Below, piece after piece: positions 16,529 to 25,160 of a stretch of DNA of 64,000 nucleotides (its first letter is position 1; each line of letters begins with the position of its first letter). Location: NCBI RefSeq assembly GCF_024808665.1, contig NZ_JANUBZ010000002.1:1-64000 (forward strand), written 5' to 3'. Both the position numbers and the translations under genes were made by a program. Origin of the DNA: Mucilaginibacter empetricola. Its GTDB lineage: Bacteria; Bacteroidota; Bacteroidia; Sphingobacteriales; Sphingobacteriaceae. Under the pieces are notes generated by a model. The model was not told the DNA's origin. It searched no databases and saw nothing but the letters and a program-made list of their open reading frames with translations.

Positions 16529-18976
16529 TTATGCGCCCACATTTATTAAATCAGCAAATACACCTGCGGCAGTAACTTCTGCACCTGCACCCGGCCCTTT
16601 TACCACCAGCGGACGCTCGCGGTATCTATCAGTAGTGAACGATATAATATTGTCACTGCCCGATAAGGTGAAAAACGGGTGACTTTCATCAACCATTTGC
16701 AGGGTGATGGCCGCTTTGCCGTTTTCCAGCTTGCCAATGTAGCGCAATACCTTATTTTCGGCAGCTGCTTTAGCTTTCAGGTTGCTGAAATGTGCATCTT
16801 CTATTTTTAAAGCGGTATAAAAATCCTCAACAGTTTGGGCCTCTAAACAAGCCTTGGGCAACATGCTTTCAATAAACACATCTTCTGCCTCCATAGCGTA
16901 ACCTGCATCGCGGGCAAGGATCAGTATCTTACGCATGAAATCTTTCCCGCTCAAATCATCGCGCGGATCGGGTTCGGTATAGCCTTTTTCCTGTGCTTCT
17001 TTAACCACGTCGTGGAAATTGGCATCGCCCTTAAAATTGTTAAAAATAAAGGATATAGTGCCCGATAAAATGGCTTCAATTTTAGCAATCCTGTCGCCGC
17101 TATTCATCAGGTCTTTTAACGTGCGGATAATTGGCAAGCCTGCTCCCACATTGGTTTCGTAAAAGAAATCAACCCCATGGCGGTGTGCCGTATCATGAAA
17201 GGTTTTATATTGGTGATACGAAGCAGAGTTACCGATCTTATTACAGGTAATTACGGATATATTCGATTTAAAAACCTGTTCATAAACTTCAACCGGCTTT
17301 GGGCTGGCGGTATTATCAATAAATACACAGTTAGGCAGGTTCATGCTTTTCATTTTAGCTACAAATGCATTTAAGTCGGCGGGCTCGTTGGATGCTTCCA
17401 GCTCGTCCTTCCAGCTATCTAACGAAATACCATCAGCATTAAAAGTCATTTTGCGGGTATTGCTGATGCCTGCAATTTTTACCTGTATGCCGTTATGCTC
17501 CTGCAGGTATGCGGTATGCGCATTTAGCTGTTTAAATAAGGTTTGACCAATATTACCAGTGCCCAGGCAAAAGGCATGCAGTGTTTTGGTAAGCTGCACA
17601 AAAAAACCATCGTGCACGGCATTTAAAGCTTTAGCCAGATCATTGCCCGAAATAATTACCGATATATTATATTCTGATGAGCCCTGAGCAATTGCCCGCA
17701 CATTTACACCATTACGACCCAGCGCATGGAACAGCTTGCCGGATACGCCCGGTGTTTGTTTCATATTTTCGCCCACAATAGCAATAATGGCCAGATTTTG
17801 CTCAATTACCAACGGTTCCAGCTTGTTGGCCAGCAGTTCCAACTCAAACTCCTGTTCAATCAATTGTTTTGCTTTTGCAGCATCATCGGGCTGAACAGCA
17901 AAGGTGATACTGTGTTCTGACGACGATTGGGTGATCAATATAATATTGATCTGCTCACGTGCCAGTAAGGAAAACAACCTTCCGCTAAAGCCCGATTTCC
18001 CCACCATGCCGCTACCTTCTAAATTAAGGATGCTGATGTTATTGATGGATGAAATGCCTTTTATAGGCAAGTTGGATGGCTGGCAATTATGACGTATTAC
18101 GGTCCCTTCAAAATCAGGCTCAAAGGTGTTTTTTATAACGATAGGGATCTTCTTTAAAAATGCCGGGATCATGGTTGGCGGATAAATCACCTTGGCACCA
18201 AAATAAGATAGCTCCATCGCTTCGGTATAAGTAAGCTCGGGTAGCGAGAAGGCCTTTTTTACCATCCGCGGATCGGCAGTCATCATGCCATTCACATCCG
18301 TCCATATTTGAATTTCCTCAGCATTTAGCGCTGCGCCCAATATCGCCGCGGTATAGTCGCTGCCACCGCGACCAAGGGTAGTAATTTGTCCCGCTTCGTT
18401 TGATGCAATAAAGCCGGTTACAAACAGCACCTTATCTTTATGCTCATTATAAAAACCACGCACAAGCAGATCAGTAAGCTCCATGTTTACTCTGGCCTGC
18501 CCAAAAGCACTATCAGTTTTAATAATTTCTGATGCCTCCACACTTAAAGCACCCGGAAAATGTTGCGCGCCTATTTTGCCAATCATCAGCGTTGAACAGC
18601 GTTCGCCAAAGCTCAATACCAGGTCGCGGGTTTTTGGTGTGAGTTCGCGCAGGGTGAGCACACCTTGCAGCAAATCTTCCAGCTGATTAAAGTAGATTTT
18701 TAGACGGGTAAACGCCGGGTTTTGATTTTGAACTGTTAACAGGCTTTTTACTACATCAAAATGACGTTTTTCCAGTTCGGCCAAAGCAATCATAAAATCC
18801 TGACCGTTTGCAGCGCCCTCAGCCATTGAAATCAACAGGTTAGTTACGCCGCTCATGGCAGATAAAACAACTATCGGTTTTTCGCCGTTTTTAACTTCTT
18901 CTTTCAGAATGTTAAGTAAGGTTTGGATGCTTTGAACTGATCCTACGGATGTACCGCCAAATTTTAAAATCTTCAT
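16529..18976 (-). CDS. thrA: Bifunctional aspartate kinase / homoserine dehydrogenase I
   Basis: 815 residues, the usual ThrA length. The N-terminal aspartokinase starts with KFGGTSVGS (4-12) and has TLGRGGSDYTA; paired ACT domains occupy roughly 310-460; the homoserine dehydrogenase starts near residue 466 with the NAD(P) loop GTGNIGQTL and ends with the catalytic-domain segment LSGTISFIFNNF. It catalyses steps 1 and 3 from aspartate to homoserine. First gene of thrA-thrB-thrC. An attenuator lies 20-150 bp upstream; the ACT domains suggest additional feedback inhibition by threonine. Confidence 0.96.
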   Translation of the reverse strand: MKILKFGGTSVGSVQSIQTLLNILKEEVKNGEKPIVVLSAMSGVTNLLISMAEGAANGQDFMIALAELEKRHFDVVKSLLTVQNQNPAFTRLKIYFNQLEDLLQGVLTLRELTPKTRDLVLSFGERCSTLMIGKIGAQHFPGALSVEASEIIKTDSAFGQARVNMELTDLLVRGFYNEHKDKVLFVTGFIASNEAGQITTLGRGGSDYTAAILGAALNAEEIQIWTDVNGMMTADPRMVKKAFSLPELTYTEAMELSYFGAKVIYPPTMIPAFLKKIPIVIKNTFEPDFEGTVIRHNCQPSNLPIKGISSINNISILNLEGSGMVGKSGFSGRLFSLLAREQINIILITQSSSEHSITFAVQPDDAAKAKQLIEQEFELELLANKLEPLVIEQNLAIIAIVGENMKQTPGVSGKLFHALGRNGVNVRAIAQGSSEYNISVIISGNDLAKALNAVHDGFFVQLTKTLHAFCLGTGNIGQTLFKQLNAHTAYLQEHNGIQVKIAGISNTRKMTFNADGISLDSWKDELEASNEPADLNAFVAKMKSMNLPNCVFIDNTASPKPVEVYEQVFKSNISVITCNKIGNSASYHQYKTFHDTAHRHGVDFFYETNVGAGLPIIRTLKDLMNSGDRIAKIEAILSGTISFIFNNFKGDANFHDVVKEAQEKGYTEPDPRDDLSGKDFMRKILILARDAGYAMEAEDVFIESMLPKACLEAQTVEDFYTALKIEDAHFSNLKAKAAAENKVLRYIGKLENGKAAITLQMVDESHPFFTLSGSDNIISFTTDRYRERPLVVKGPGAGAEVTAAGVFADLINVGA

Positions 18977-18995
18977 TATTATTTAAATAAAACAA

Positions 18996-19028
18996 AAACG
19001 CCTTCCTCTTTTGCGGAGGAAGGCGTTT
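18996..19028 (-). terminator. Attenuator terminator of the thr operon
   Basis: A perfect 13-bp stem (arms 19016-19028 and 18996-19008, loop 7 nt), followed on the minus strand by TTTTTGTTTT. It lies between the leader-peptide stop codon and the thrA ATG, i.e. in the position of a classical attenuator. Confidence 0.88.
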
Positions 19029-19072
19029 GTTGGTTTTGTTATGTTTTACACCATACGACTATCTTCCTCCGC
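19013..19072 (-). promoter_or_regulatory. Antiterminator pairing of the thr attenuator
   Basis: GCGGAGGAAG in leader-peptide codons 18-21 (plus-strand 19063-19072) is the exact complement of CTTCCTCCGC in the 5' arm and loop of the terminator (plus-strand 19013-19022). The 10-bp pairing excludes the terminator stem, giving the two alternative structures needed for attenuation. Confidence 0.78.
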
Positions 19073-19124
19073 GTTTTATCCCGGTGGTGGTAATAGTTGT
19101 TGTTGAGGTGTTGTTAATTGTCAT
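19059..19124 (-). CDS. thrL: Threonine operon leader peptide
   Basis: 21 residues, ATG to TAG, of which eight are Thr (including TTT and TTT runs at 8-10 and 12-14) and three Ile. The position (83 bp before thrA), the terminator after it, and a 10-nt antiterminator segment inside its last codons match the logic of the enterobacterial thr leader: a ribosome stalled on uncharged tRNA-Thr would leave codons 18-21 free to form the antiterminator. Upstream, a TTG and a TACTTTAC spaced 21 bp apart weakly resemble -33 and -7 elements. Confidence 0.85.
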   Translation of the reverse strand: MTINNTSTTTITTTGIKRGGR

Positions 19125-19259
19125 ATATTATGTCTGTAAAGTAAGTAGATATTTTTTTAATAAACAAGGAATATTTTGATTTTATGAAAAAATAAAATAT
19201 GGGCGACTTACATGCCGCTAAATAAAATAATGGCAAATTAATAAGCTATGTAATTTGAT

Positions 19260-19267
19260 TACTTTTG
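19260..19267 (+). promoter_or_regulatory. -7 box (TACTTTTG) for rsgA
   Basis: TAnnTTTG match; places the transcription start at about 19274, between the TTG at 19272 and the ATG at 19281. Confidence 0.55.
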
Positions 19268-19280
19268 ATGCTTGTTTAAT

Positions 19281-20201
19281 ATGCAGGGACTAATCATCAA
19301 ATCAACAGGTAGCTGGTACCAGGTTCAATCTACGGATGGGCAGAAAACCGATTGCCGAATAAAAGGGAAGTTCCGTATTAAAGGAATTACTACTACCAAC
19401 CCTTTGGCAGTGGGCGATGTAGTTGATTTTGAGATGGAACCCGATCAGGAAACAGGCGTAATTACCGACCTGCATCCACGCAGAAACTATATTATCCGCA
19501 AATCCATTAATCTGTCCAAACAGGGGCAAATCATAGCAGCTAATCTTGATCAGGCTATGCTGGTGGTTACTTTGGCTTCGCCGCGTACGTCATTAGGGTT
19601 TATTGATCGTTTTTTAGTGACAGCAGAAGCTTATGATATTCAGGCAAAGTTGATTTTTAATAAGCTCGATTTATTTAGTGAAGATGGTCTGGAAATTTTA
19701 GCCGACTATAAGGCTATTTACGAAAATATAGGTTATCCCTGTTATGAAGTCTCGGCGCTTGATGGTACCAATATCGAACAACTGCAGGAATTGATAAAAG
19801 ATAAAGTGACCCTGTTTTCCGGCCACTCGGGCGTAGGCAAGTCAAGCCTGATTAATGTTTTACTACCCGATCTGGATTTGCGTACACACCAGGTGTCTGA
19901 CTGGAGCGATAAAGGCATGCACACCACCACCTTTGCCGAAATGTTTGAACTGCCGCAAGGTGGATTCATTATTGATACCCCTGGCATCCGCGAATTGGGC
20001 GTCATCGACATAGAAAAACAAGAACTTAGTCATTTCTTCCCCGAAATGCGTGAGCGTATGCACGATTGCCGTTTCCATAACTGCCGCCACATTAACGAGC
20101 CCGGCTGCGCCGTATTAGTTGCACTGGAAGATGGCGAAATAGAACTATCCCGCTATGAAAGCTACCTGAGTATTTATAATGGGAATGATACGAGGGCTTG
20201 A
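19281..20201 (+). CDS. rsgA: Ribosome small-subunit GTPase RsgA
   Basis: 306 residues from the ATG at 19281; an upstream in-frame TTG (19272) is less likely because the -7 box leaves almost no leader before it. Circularly permuted GTPase: OB-fold (about 1-65), then G4 FNKLDLF, G5 SAL, G1 GHSGVGKSSL, G3 DTPGIREL, and a C-terminal zinc-binding segment HDCRFHNCRHINEPGC. It assists late 30S maturation and factor release. Single gene, head-to-head with the thr operon. Confidence 0.93.
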   Translation: MQGLIIKSTGSWYQVQSTDGQKTDCRIKGKFRIKGITTTNPLAVGDVVDFEMEPDQETGVITDLHPRRNYIIRKSINLSKQGQIIAANLDQAMLVVTLASPRTSLGFIDRFLVTAEAYDIQAKLIFNKLDLFSEDGLEILADYKAIYENIGYPCYEVSALDGTNIEQLQELIKDKVTLFSGHSGVGKSSLINVLLPDLDLRTHQVSDWSDKGMHTTTFAEMFELPQGGFIIDTPGIRELGVIDIEKQELSHFFPEMRERMHDCRFHNCRHINEPGCAVLVALEDGEIELSRYESYLSIYNGNDTRA

Positions 20202-20210
20202 TTAGTTAAT

Positions 20211-20298
20211 TAGAGGTTAGTGATTGGAGATTGGTTTTTTTGATTAGCTATTAATTTGTCAATGACCACATTTACTAATCTCTAATCACCAGCCTCTA
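20211..20298. repeat. Word-repeat inverted arms between rsgA and the PLP enzyme
   Basis: TAGAGGTTAGTGATTGGAG.. (20211-20232) and its near complement (20277-20298, 19 of 22 positions) around an AT-rich loop; located between convergent genes, so probably acts as a bidirectional terminator. Confidence 0.65.
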
Positions 20299-20309
20299 AT
20301 CACTACGGA

Positions 20310-21542
20310 CTATCCCAACGCTGCTTTAAAATCCCCTACCAAATCATCAATATCTTCAATACCGATTGATAGGCGGATCATGGAGTCCGATATGCCCATT
20401 TCAGCTCGTTTCTCGGCACCCAATTCATTGAAAATAGTATGTGCAACCGGGATCGCCAGCGTGCGGGTATCGCCAAGGTTGCTTGATTTTACTACCAGTT
20501 TCAGTTTATTTAAAAAAGCAAAACAGTCAATACTTTCATCCAACTCAATACTCATCAGTCCACCATATTTCAGGAAAAGTTTACCGGCCATCGTGTGTTG
20601 CGGATGTGATGCCAGGCCGGGGTAGTACACTTTTTTAATTTTAGGGTGATTTTCAAAATAGGTAGCCAAAGCAAAGGCATTATTGCAAGCTCTTTCCATA
20701 CGCAGCGCTAATGTTTCCGAGCCTACAGAGATAGAATGTGCGGCTTCTGGTGATAATGTACCACCTGCATCGCGCAAACCTTTTTTGCGAATTTGTGTCA
20801 TGCCCAAAACTTCGGGTTTTACCTGGGTTTTAAAACCTTCAAAAATATTGGGGAAGTTTGTCCAGTTAAATAAACCAGTATCGGTAACACTACCGCCCAA
20901 GGCATTGCCATGACCGCCAACGTATTTGGTTAAGGAATTGATAACCAAACTTGCTTTCACGTTTACTGGCTGAAACAAGTAAGGCGAAGTCATGGTATTA
21001 TCAACCATGTAAATAATGCCTTTTTCCTGGCATAGGTTGCCTATTTTTTCCAGCTCGACTATTTGCGTGGCCGGGTTGGCAATGGTTTCAACAAAAATAA
21101 GTTTGGTGCTGGGTTTTATACCGTTTTTTACATTGTTAAAATCGGTAGCATCAACAAAAGTAATGTCCAGGCCCATATCCATAAACGACTGGAATACACT
21201 GCGGGTATTACCAAACAGGTATGAACTGGCCAGTATATGGTCGCCATGTTTTATCAAAGCTAATATTGAGGCTGAAATAGCCGCCATGCCGGTTGAAAAA
21301 GCGATGGTTGACAATCCATTTTCCATCTGCGTAACCTTACTTTCTAAAGCCGAAACCGTTGGATTGCCCTGACGGGAATAGGCGAAGCCTTTTTTCTTGT
21401 TTTGAAAGATATCAACCAAATCCTGCACATCATCATAACCATAGGTTACCGAAGTGTGGATAGGTTTATGTAAAGCGCCGTGTTCTGGCTTATCCAGCCT
21501 GTCGGAATGTAAAATGGTGGTAGTAAAGCCTTTTTTATTCAT
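20310..21542 (-). CDS. Cystathionine gamma-synthase-family PLP enzyme
   Basis: 410 residues of the Cys/Met metabolism PLP family (fold type I aspartate aminotransferase superfamily). The Schiff-base Lys is Lys206 in INSLTKYVGGHG; AFAYSRQGNPT-like (FAYSRQGNPT, 53-62) binds PLP phosphate across the dimer; FSTGMAAI is the PLP-stacking loop. Members include cystathionine gamma-synthase, O-acetylhomoserine sulfhydrylase and gamma-lyases; the sequence alone does not let me choose. The gene is preceded, on the same strand, by a GxxExxY cassette that starts only a few bp upstream of its ATG, so its promoter may lie in that cassette. Confidence 0.88.
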   Translation of the reverse strand: MNKKGFTTTILHSDRLDKPEHGALHKPIHTSVTYGYDDVQDLVDIFQNKKKGFAYSRQGNPTVSALESKVTQMENGLSTIAFSTGMAAISASILALIKHGDHILASSYLFGNTRSVFQSFMDMGLDITFVDATDFNNVKNGIKPSTKLIFVETIANPATQIVELEKIGNLCQEKGIIYMVDNTMTSPYLFQPVNVKASLVINSLTKYVGGHGNALGGSVTDTGLFNWTNFPNIFEGFKTQVKPEVLGMTQIRKKGLRDAGGTLSPEAAHSISVGSETLALRMERACNNAFALATYFENHPKIKKVYYPGLASHPQHTMAGKLFLKYGGLMSIELDESIDCFAFLNKLKLVVKSSNLGDTRTLAIPVAHTIFNELGAEKRAEMGISDSMIRLSIGIEDIDDLVGDFKAALG

Positions 21543-21548
21543 GATGGC

Positions 21549-21582
21549 GCGAATTTCACGAATTATTGCGAATTACACGAAT
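21549..21582. repeat. Left repeat of the GxxExxY cassette
   Basis: Contains GCGAATTTCACGAAT (21549-21563, repeated directly at 22036-22050) and a 22-bp segment (21561-21582) that is inverted at 22119-22140 with one mismatch. It starts 7 bp before the PLP-enzyme ATG. Confidence 0.85.
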
Positions 21583-21626
21583 TGAATAGGCACAAATTTT
21601 TACGAATAGCTTCAGAAATAGTGCAT

Positions 21627-22001
21627 TTAAATAATTACTCGTTGATATTCTAATGATGGCATCCCGAAATTAATTACCATGCCTAATCTAAGTCCGGATG
21701 CTTTTAAGTAATTGAGCGTTTGTTTTATGTATGGCTCACCGATGTAACTTCCTATCTTTATTTCAAGAATAATCGTTTCGTAAACAACAAAATCAGCAAT
21801 AAAGAAATGTTTGAGCTTTTGTTCTTTGTAAATAATGGTGAAAGGCTTTTCTCTGATAAATGGAATATCAATTTTTTTTAGTTCAAGTTCCAGGGCATCT
21901 TTATAAACAGCCTCTTTAAACCCATGACCTAATATTTTGTGAACTTCAAAACATGCCCCTATTATTTTATATGATTCTTCCTTAAATAATATATCTGCCA
22001 T
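21627..22001 (-). CDS. GxxExxY protein (PD-(D/E)XK nuclease superfamily)
   Basis: 124 residues. Carries the name-giving motif G27-FK-E30-AV-Y33 (GHGFKEAVY), followed by FIADFVVYETIILEIK, where Asp70 and Glu80-x-Lys82 make a PD-(D/E)XK core. This family (PDDEXK_3) is frequent as stand-alone genes in Bacteroidota and environmental bacteria; its role is not established. All presumed catalytic residues are kept. The gene is placed between copies of a GAATTnCACGAAT-type repeat, like a cassette inserted upstream of the PLP enzyme. Confidence 0.9.
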   Translation of the reverse strand: MADILFKEESYKIIGACFEVHKILGHGFKEAVYKDALELELKKIDIPFIREKPFTIIYKEQKLKHFFIADFVVYETIILEIKIGSYIGEPYIKQTLNYLKASGLRLGMVINFGMPSLEYQRVII

Positions 22002-22035
22002 AAGTAATTATGAACACTAATTTTCACCAATTTAG

Positions 22036-22140
22036 GCGAATTTCACGAATCGAAAACAAAATTTTATCATGCTGCTTAAAGTAATTTGAAATTATTGATG
22101 TTAATTACAACTTGTTACATTCGTGTAATTCGAAATAATT
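22036..22140. repeat. Right repeats of the GxxExxY cassette
   Basis: Direct copy of GCGAATTTCACGAAT at 22036-22050 and inverted 22-bp copy (21/22) at 22119-22140, 26 bp before the dtd ATG. Confidence 0.85.
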
Positions 22141-22165
22141 CGCAAAAATTAGTGTATATTATAAT

Positions 22166-22618
22166 ATGAGGGTTGTTATACAACGTGTTTCATCGGCGAG
22201 CTGTACCGTTGAAGGTAAAATAACCGGAGCAATTGATGCCGGTTTTTTGGTGCTCTTGGGTATAGAAGATGCAGATACTATCGAGGACTTGCAATGGCTG
22301 GCACAAAAAATAACCGGAATGCGGATATTTGGCGATGAAAACGGACTGATGAATAAAGCCCTTGCAGATATTGATGGAGACATTTTACTTATATCACAAT
22401 TTACGCTTTTCGCTCAAACCAAAAAGGGAAACCGGCCATCGTTTTTAAAGGCAGCACGGCCGGATAAAGCTATTCCGCTATATGAGCAAATGATAACTAC
22501 TTTGGAAAGCGTAACCGGCAAAAAGATTGCGACAGGTATTTTTGGCGGCGATATGAAAATTGCTTTGGTGAACGATGGCCCGGTGACCATTATATTGGAT
22601 ACAAAAAATAAGGAATAA
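22166..22618 (+). CDS. dtd: D-aminoacyl-tRNA deacylase
   Basis: 150 residues, the standard length. Removes D-amino acids (and Gly from tRNA-Ala) from tRNA. Both family motifs are present: SQFTLFA and the Gly-cisPro motif NDGPVTI near the C-terminus; the start MRVVIQRVSSASC is canonical. Close to the next gene (mazG-like), from which it is separated by nested repeats. Confidence 0.95.
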   Translation: MRVVIQRVSSASCTVEGKITGAIDAGFLVLLGIEDADTIEDLQWLAQKITGMRIFGDENGLMNKALADIDGDILLISQFTLFAQTKKGNRPSFLKAARPDKAIPLYEQMITTLESVTGKKIATGIFGGDMKIALVNDGPVTIILDTKNKE

Positions 22619-22639
22619 ATAGCGCACATGATTGCTAAT

Positions 22640-22823
22640 ATAGCGATGGGTTTTAAAACCTTGAGTGTTCGAAACCTTGGTTTTATTACGAAATATGATA
22701 GGGAAGTCACCCTGAGGCACTCGAAGGGTGAGCGCAGAGGCCTTTGCCCACATGCTTCGAGTGCCTCAGCATGACACCCTTTTTAATGTTTCGAACACTC
22801 TTAGTTTTAAAACCCATCGCTAT
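22640..22823. repeat. Nested inverted repeats between dtd and the MazG-like gene
   Basis: Outer arms: 20 bp, perfect (22640-22659 / 22804-22823), half-sites of the 28-bp palindrome at 11494. Middle arms: 13 bp, perfect (GAGTGTTCGAAAC, 22663-22675 / 22788-22800). Inner arms: 21 bp with 2 mismatches (22706-22726 / 22755-22775), of the GTCA..CTGAGGCACTCGAAG type. Looks like one repeat inserted into another. Confidence 0.8.
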
Positions 22824-22865
22824 GGAAGAAGCAGTTAGTGCAATTTACCCAATTAATGCATAAAT

Positions 22866-23192
22866 ATGGAAATTAAAGAAGCTCAGCAACTGGTTGATAA
22901 ATGGATAACCACAACCGGGATAAGATATTTTAACGAACTGACCAATACTGCCATTTTAATGGAAGAAGTAGGGGAGGTGGCCCGCATAATGGCCCGGCAG
23001 TATGGAGAGCAATCCTTCAAAAAATCAGACACAGAAGTAAATCTAGCTGATGAAATGGCTGATGTACTTTTTGTACTGATATGCCTGGCCAATCAAACCG
23101 GTATTGATTTGACTAATGCTTTGGAAAGGAATATGGAGAAGAAAAGTATCCGCGATGCCGACAGGCATAAAAATAATGAAAAGTTGAAGTAG
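22866..23192 (+). CDS. MazG-like nucleotide pyrophosphohydrolase
   Basis: 108 residues, single MazG domain of the short type. The metal-binding pattern is visible as EEVGEVARI (EExxE) and, ~28 residues later, DEMADVLF (ExxD). It hydrolyses (d)NTPs or modified nucleotides to monophosphates; the substrate cannot be assigned. The gene follows dtd, both being housecleaning functions, but the space with large repeats argues against a tight operon. Confidence 0.9.
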   Translation: MEIKEAQQLVDKWITTTGIRYFNELTNTAILMEEVGEVARIMARQYGEQSFKKSDTEVNLADEMADVLFVLICLANQTGIDLTNALERNMEKKSIRDADRHKNNEKLK

Positions 23193-23237
23193 TCAACACT
23201 TCTGCACATCATTGCTTCGTACCTCGCAATGACGTCT

Positions 23238-23951
23238 TTAAATTAGCTTTACCAATCTTTCTCCCTCCAAAATGGGAATAGCTGTTGTTAAATCAACCTG
23301 CAAACAAAATTCAATATCCTTTTCAATACCCAGTTTTTTGAGGCGTTCGCCGTGTGATGTTTTTTTGAGATATTGATTGATGTCGTTTTTACCTATCTGA
23401 AAAAGATCATTTGCAGCAATCGCGGCATCATCAAGCTTAAATTCAAAATCTTTAAGCTGCTCAACAACGGCTCCGGCAAATAGAGTATCCTCCAGGTTGA
23501 AATTGTTTTTCCAGCCGGCACAGACCAATAAAATGTTATCATTTTGTGTTTTAAGCCAGTTGCAAATGGCGGTGAGATTTAGAAAAGAACCGATGACTAT
23601 TTTTTTTGCGCTACGCGATAAATGCAGCGCATGGGTGCCATTAGTTGTGGTAAGTACTATAGTTTTACCGGCAACTTTCTCTTTGGTGTATGAAAATGGC
23701 GAATTGCCGAAATCAAAGCCATCAACAACCTTACCATCCCGCTCGGCGGCGAGTAAATAGTCGAATCCTTTCTCGCGGTAAGCAGCGCATTCTTCTACTT
23801 CTGATACCGGGATAATAGCTTCGGCGCCATTTTCAATACCGTAGCAGATAGATGAAGTAGCTCTGAAAATATCTATAATCACCACCACATAATCCTCCAC
23901 CTTATAAAGCGGAATTAATGATGGCGAAAGGCAAACGTTTAATTGGTTCAT
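23238..23951 (-). CDS. comB: 2-phosphosulfolactate phosphatase family protein (ComB-like)
   Basis: 237 residues. Matches the ComB family by VVVIIDIFRATSSI near the N-terminus, the LTTTNGTHAL motif and VCAGWKNNFNLEDTLFAGAV. In methanogens ComB makes sulfolactate for coenzyme M. No comA, comC, comD or comE is in the window, and a bacterium of this kind is not expected to make coenzyme M; sulfolactate or a related sulfonate (sulfonolipid precursors occur in this phylum) is a possible, unproven alternative. The ATG lies in the left arm of an inverted repeat. Confidence 0.85.
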   Translation of the reverse strand: MNQLNVCLSPSLIPLYKVEDYVVVIIDIFRATSSICYGIENGAEAIIPVSEVEECAAYREKGFDYLLAAERDGKVVDGFDFGNSPFSYTKEKVAGKTIVLTTTNGTHALHLSRSAKKIVIGSFLNLTAICNWLKTQNDNILLVCAGWKNNFNLEDTLFAGAVVEQLKDFEFKLDDAAIAANDLFQIGKNDINQYLKKTSHGERLKKLGIEKDIEFCLQVDLTTAIPILEGERLVKLI

Positions 23952-23962
23952 TAGTTCAATTG

Positions 23963-24024
23963 TTCATTAGTTTATTGGTGTGTATGGTTATTAATCAAAT
24001 TGCAGATACCAATAAACTAATGAA
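23963..24024. repeat. Word-repeat inverted arms between gcvT and comB
   Basis: TTCATTAGTTTATTGGT (23963-23979) and its perfect complement (24008-24024), extended by further words of the TTGGTTCATTAG type. One-armed relatives occur at 48098-48130. Confidence 0.75.
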
Positions 24025-24040
24025 CCGGTGAACCAATAGA

Positions 24041-25120
24041 CTACTTGTTAAAAGGCGGTTTAACAACTTTTGCTTTTACTTTATTATCGCGGATGCTGAT
24101 GTATATTTCGGTGCCTTCCTTAGCAAACTCGGTTTTTATATAGCCCATGCCGATAGCTTTTTGCAATGATGGTGATTGGGTGCCCGAAGTAACTTTTCCA
24201 ATATTATTACCATCGGCGTCAACAATAATATAATCATGGCGGGGAATGCCGCGATCTATCATTTCAAAACCTACCAGTTTGCGTTTTAAGCCGTCCTGTT
24301 TTTGTTGTTGCAAAGCAGCGGAGTTGGTAAACTCTTTGCTGAATTTGGTAACCCAGCCCAAACCTGCTTCCAGTGGCGAAGTGGTGTCGTCAATGTCATT
24401 ACCATACAAACAAAAACCCATTTCTAAACGCAGCGTATCGCGTGCGCCTAAACCAATTGGCTTTATACCAAAGGGCTCACCAACTTTAAAAATGGTGTTC
24501 CAGATGTGTTCGGCATGCTGATTGTCAACATATATTTCAAAACCACCGGCGCCGGTATAGCCGGTTGCTGATACTAATACATTATCAATGCCGGCAAACT
24601 TTCCTTTTTTAAAGGTGTAGTATTCCATCGATGCCAGGTCAATTTCAGTCAAACTTTGTAAAGCCTCGGCAGCTTTCGGACCTTGTATAGCCAGCAGGGA
24701 TGTACGGTCTGAAATATCTTTCATATCCACACCAAAAGAATTAAAGCCGGAGACCCAGTTCCAGTCTTTTTCAATGTTGGATGCGTTAACTACCAGCATA
24801 TAAGTTTTATCGTCAATACGATAAACCAGCAAATCGTCAACTATACCGCCATCTTTATTAGGCAGGCAGGAGTATTGTACCTTGCCATCATATAGCTTTG
24901 ATGCATCGTTACTGGTAACCTGCTGAATAAGGTCGAGCGCTTTTTCACCTTTTAAAATAAATTCGCCCATGTGGCTCACATCAAACACGCCCACACCATT
25001 ACGCACGGTTTCATGTTCGGCATTAATGCCTGCATATTGAACAGGCATATTATAACCAGCAAAAGGAACCATTTTGGCACCTTCTTTTATATGGACTTCG
25101 GTTAAAGCAGTATTCTTCAT
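24041..25120 (-). CDS. gcvT: Glycine cleavage system T protein (aminomethyltransferase)
   Basis: 359 residues from the ATG at 25120; an adjacent upstream GTG at 25123 is also in frame. Transfers the aminomethyl carbon from H protein to tetrahydrofolate in glycine breakdown. Typical features: [19 protein letters not shown], and [12 protein letters not shown], with C-terminal barrel segment [15 protein letters not shown]. gcvH and gcvP are not adjacent. A TACTTTTG box lies 18-25 bp upstream, so the leader is only ~11 nt and there is no room for a glycine riboswitch. Confidence 0.95.
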   Translation of the reverse strand: MKNTALTEVHIKEGAKMVPFAGYNMPVQYAGINAEHETVRNGVGVFDVSHMGEFILKGEKALDLIQQVTSNDASKLYDGKVQYSCLPNKDGGIVDDLLVYRIDDKTYMLVVNASNIEKDWNWVSGFNSFGVDMKDISDRTSLLAIQGPKAAEALQSLTEIDLASMEYYTFKKGKFAGIDNVLVSATGYTGAGGFEIYVDNQHAEHIWNTIFKVGEPFGIKPIGLGARDTLRLEMGFCLYGNDIDDTTSPLEAGLGWVTKFSKEFTNSAALQQQKQDGLKRKLVGFEMIDRGIPRHDYIIVDADGNNIGKVTSGTQSPSLQKAIGMGYIKTEFAKEGTEIYISIRDNKVKAKVVKPPFNK

Positions 25121-25137
25121 CACAATTTATTTGGCCG

Positions 25138-25145
25138 CAAAAGTA
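25138..25145 (-). promoter_or_regulatory. -7 box (TACTTTTG) for gcvT
   Basis: TAnnTTTG match on the minus strand; supports the ATG at 25120. Confidence 0.5.
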
Positions 25146-25160
25146 ATAAAATCATTAGCT

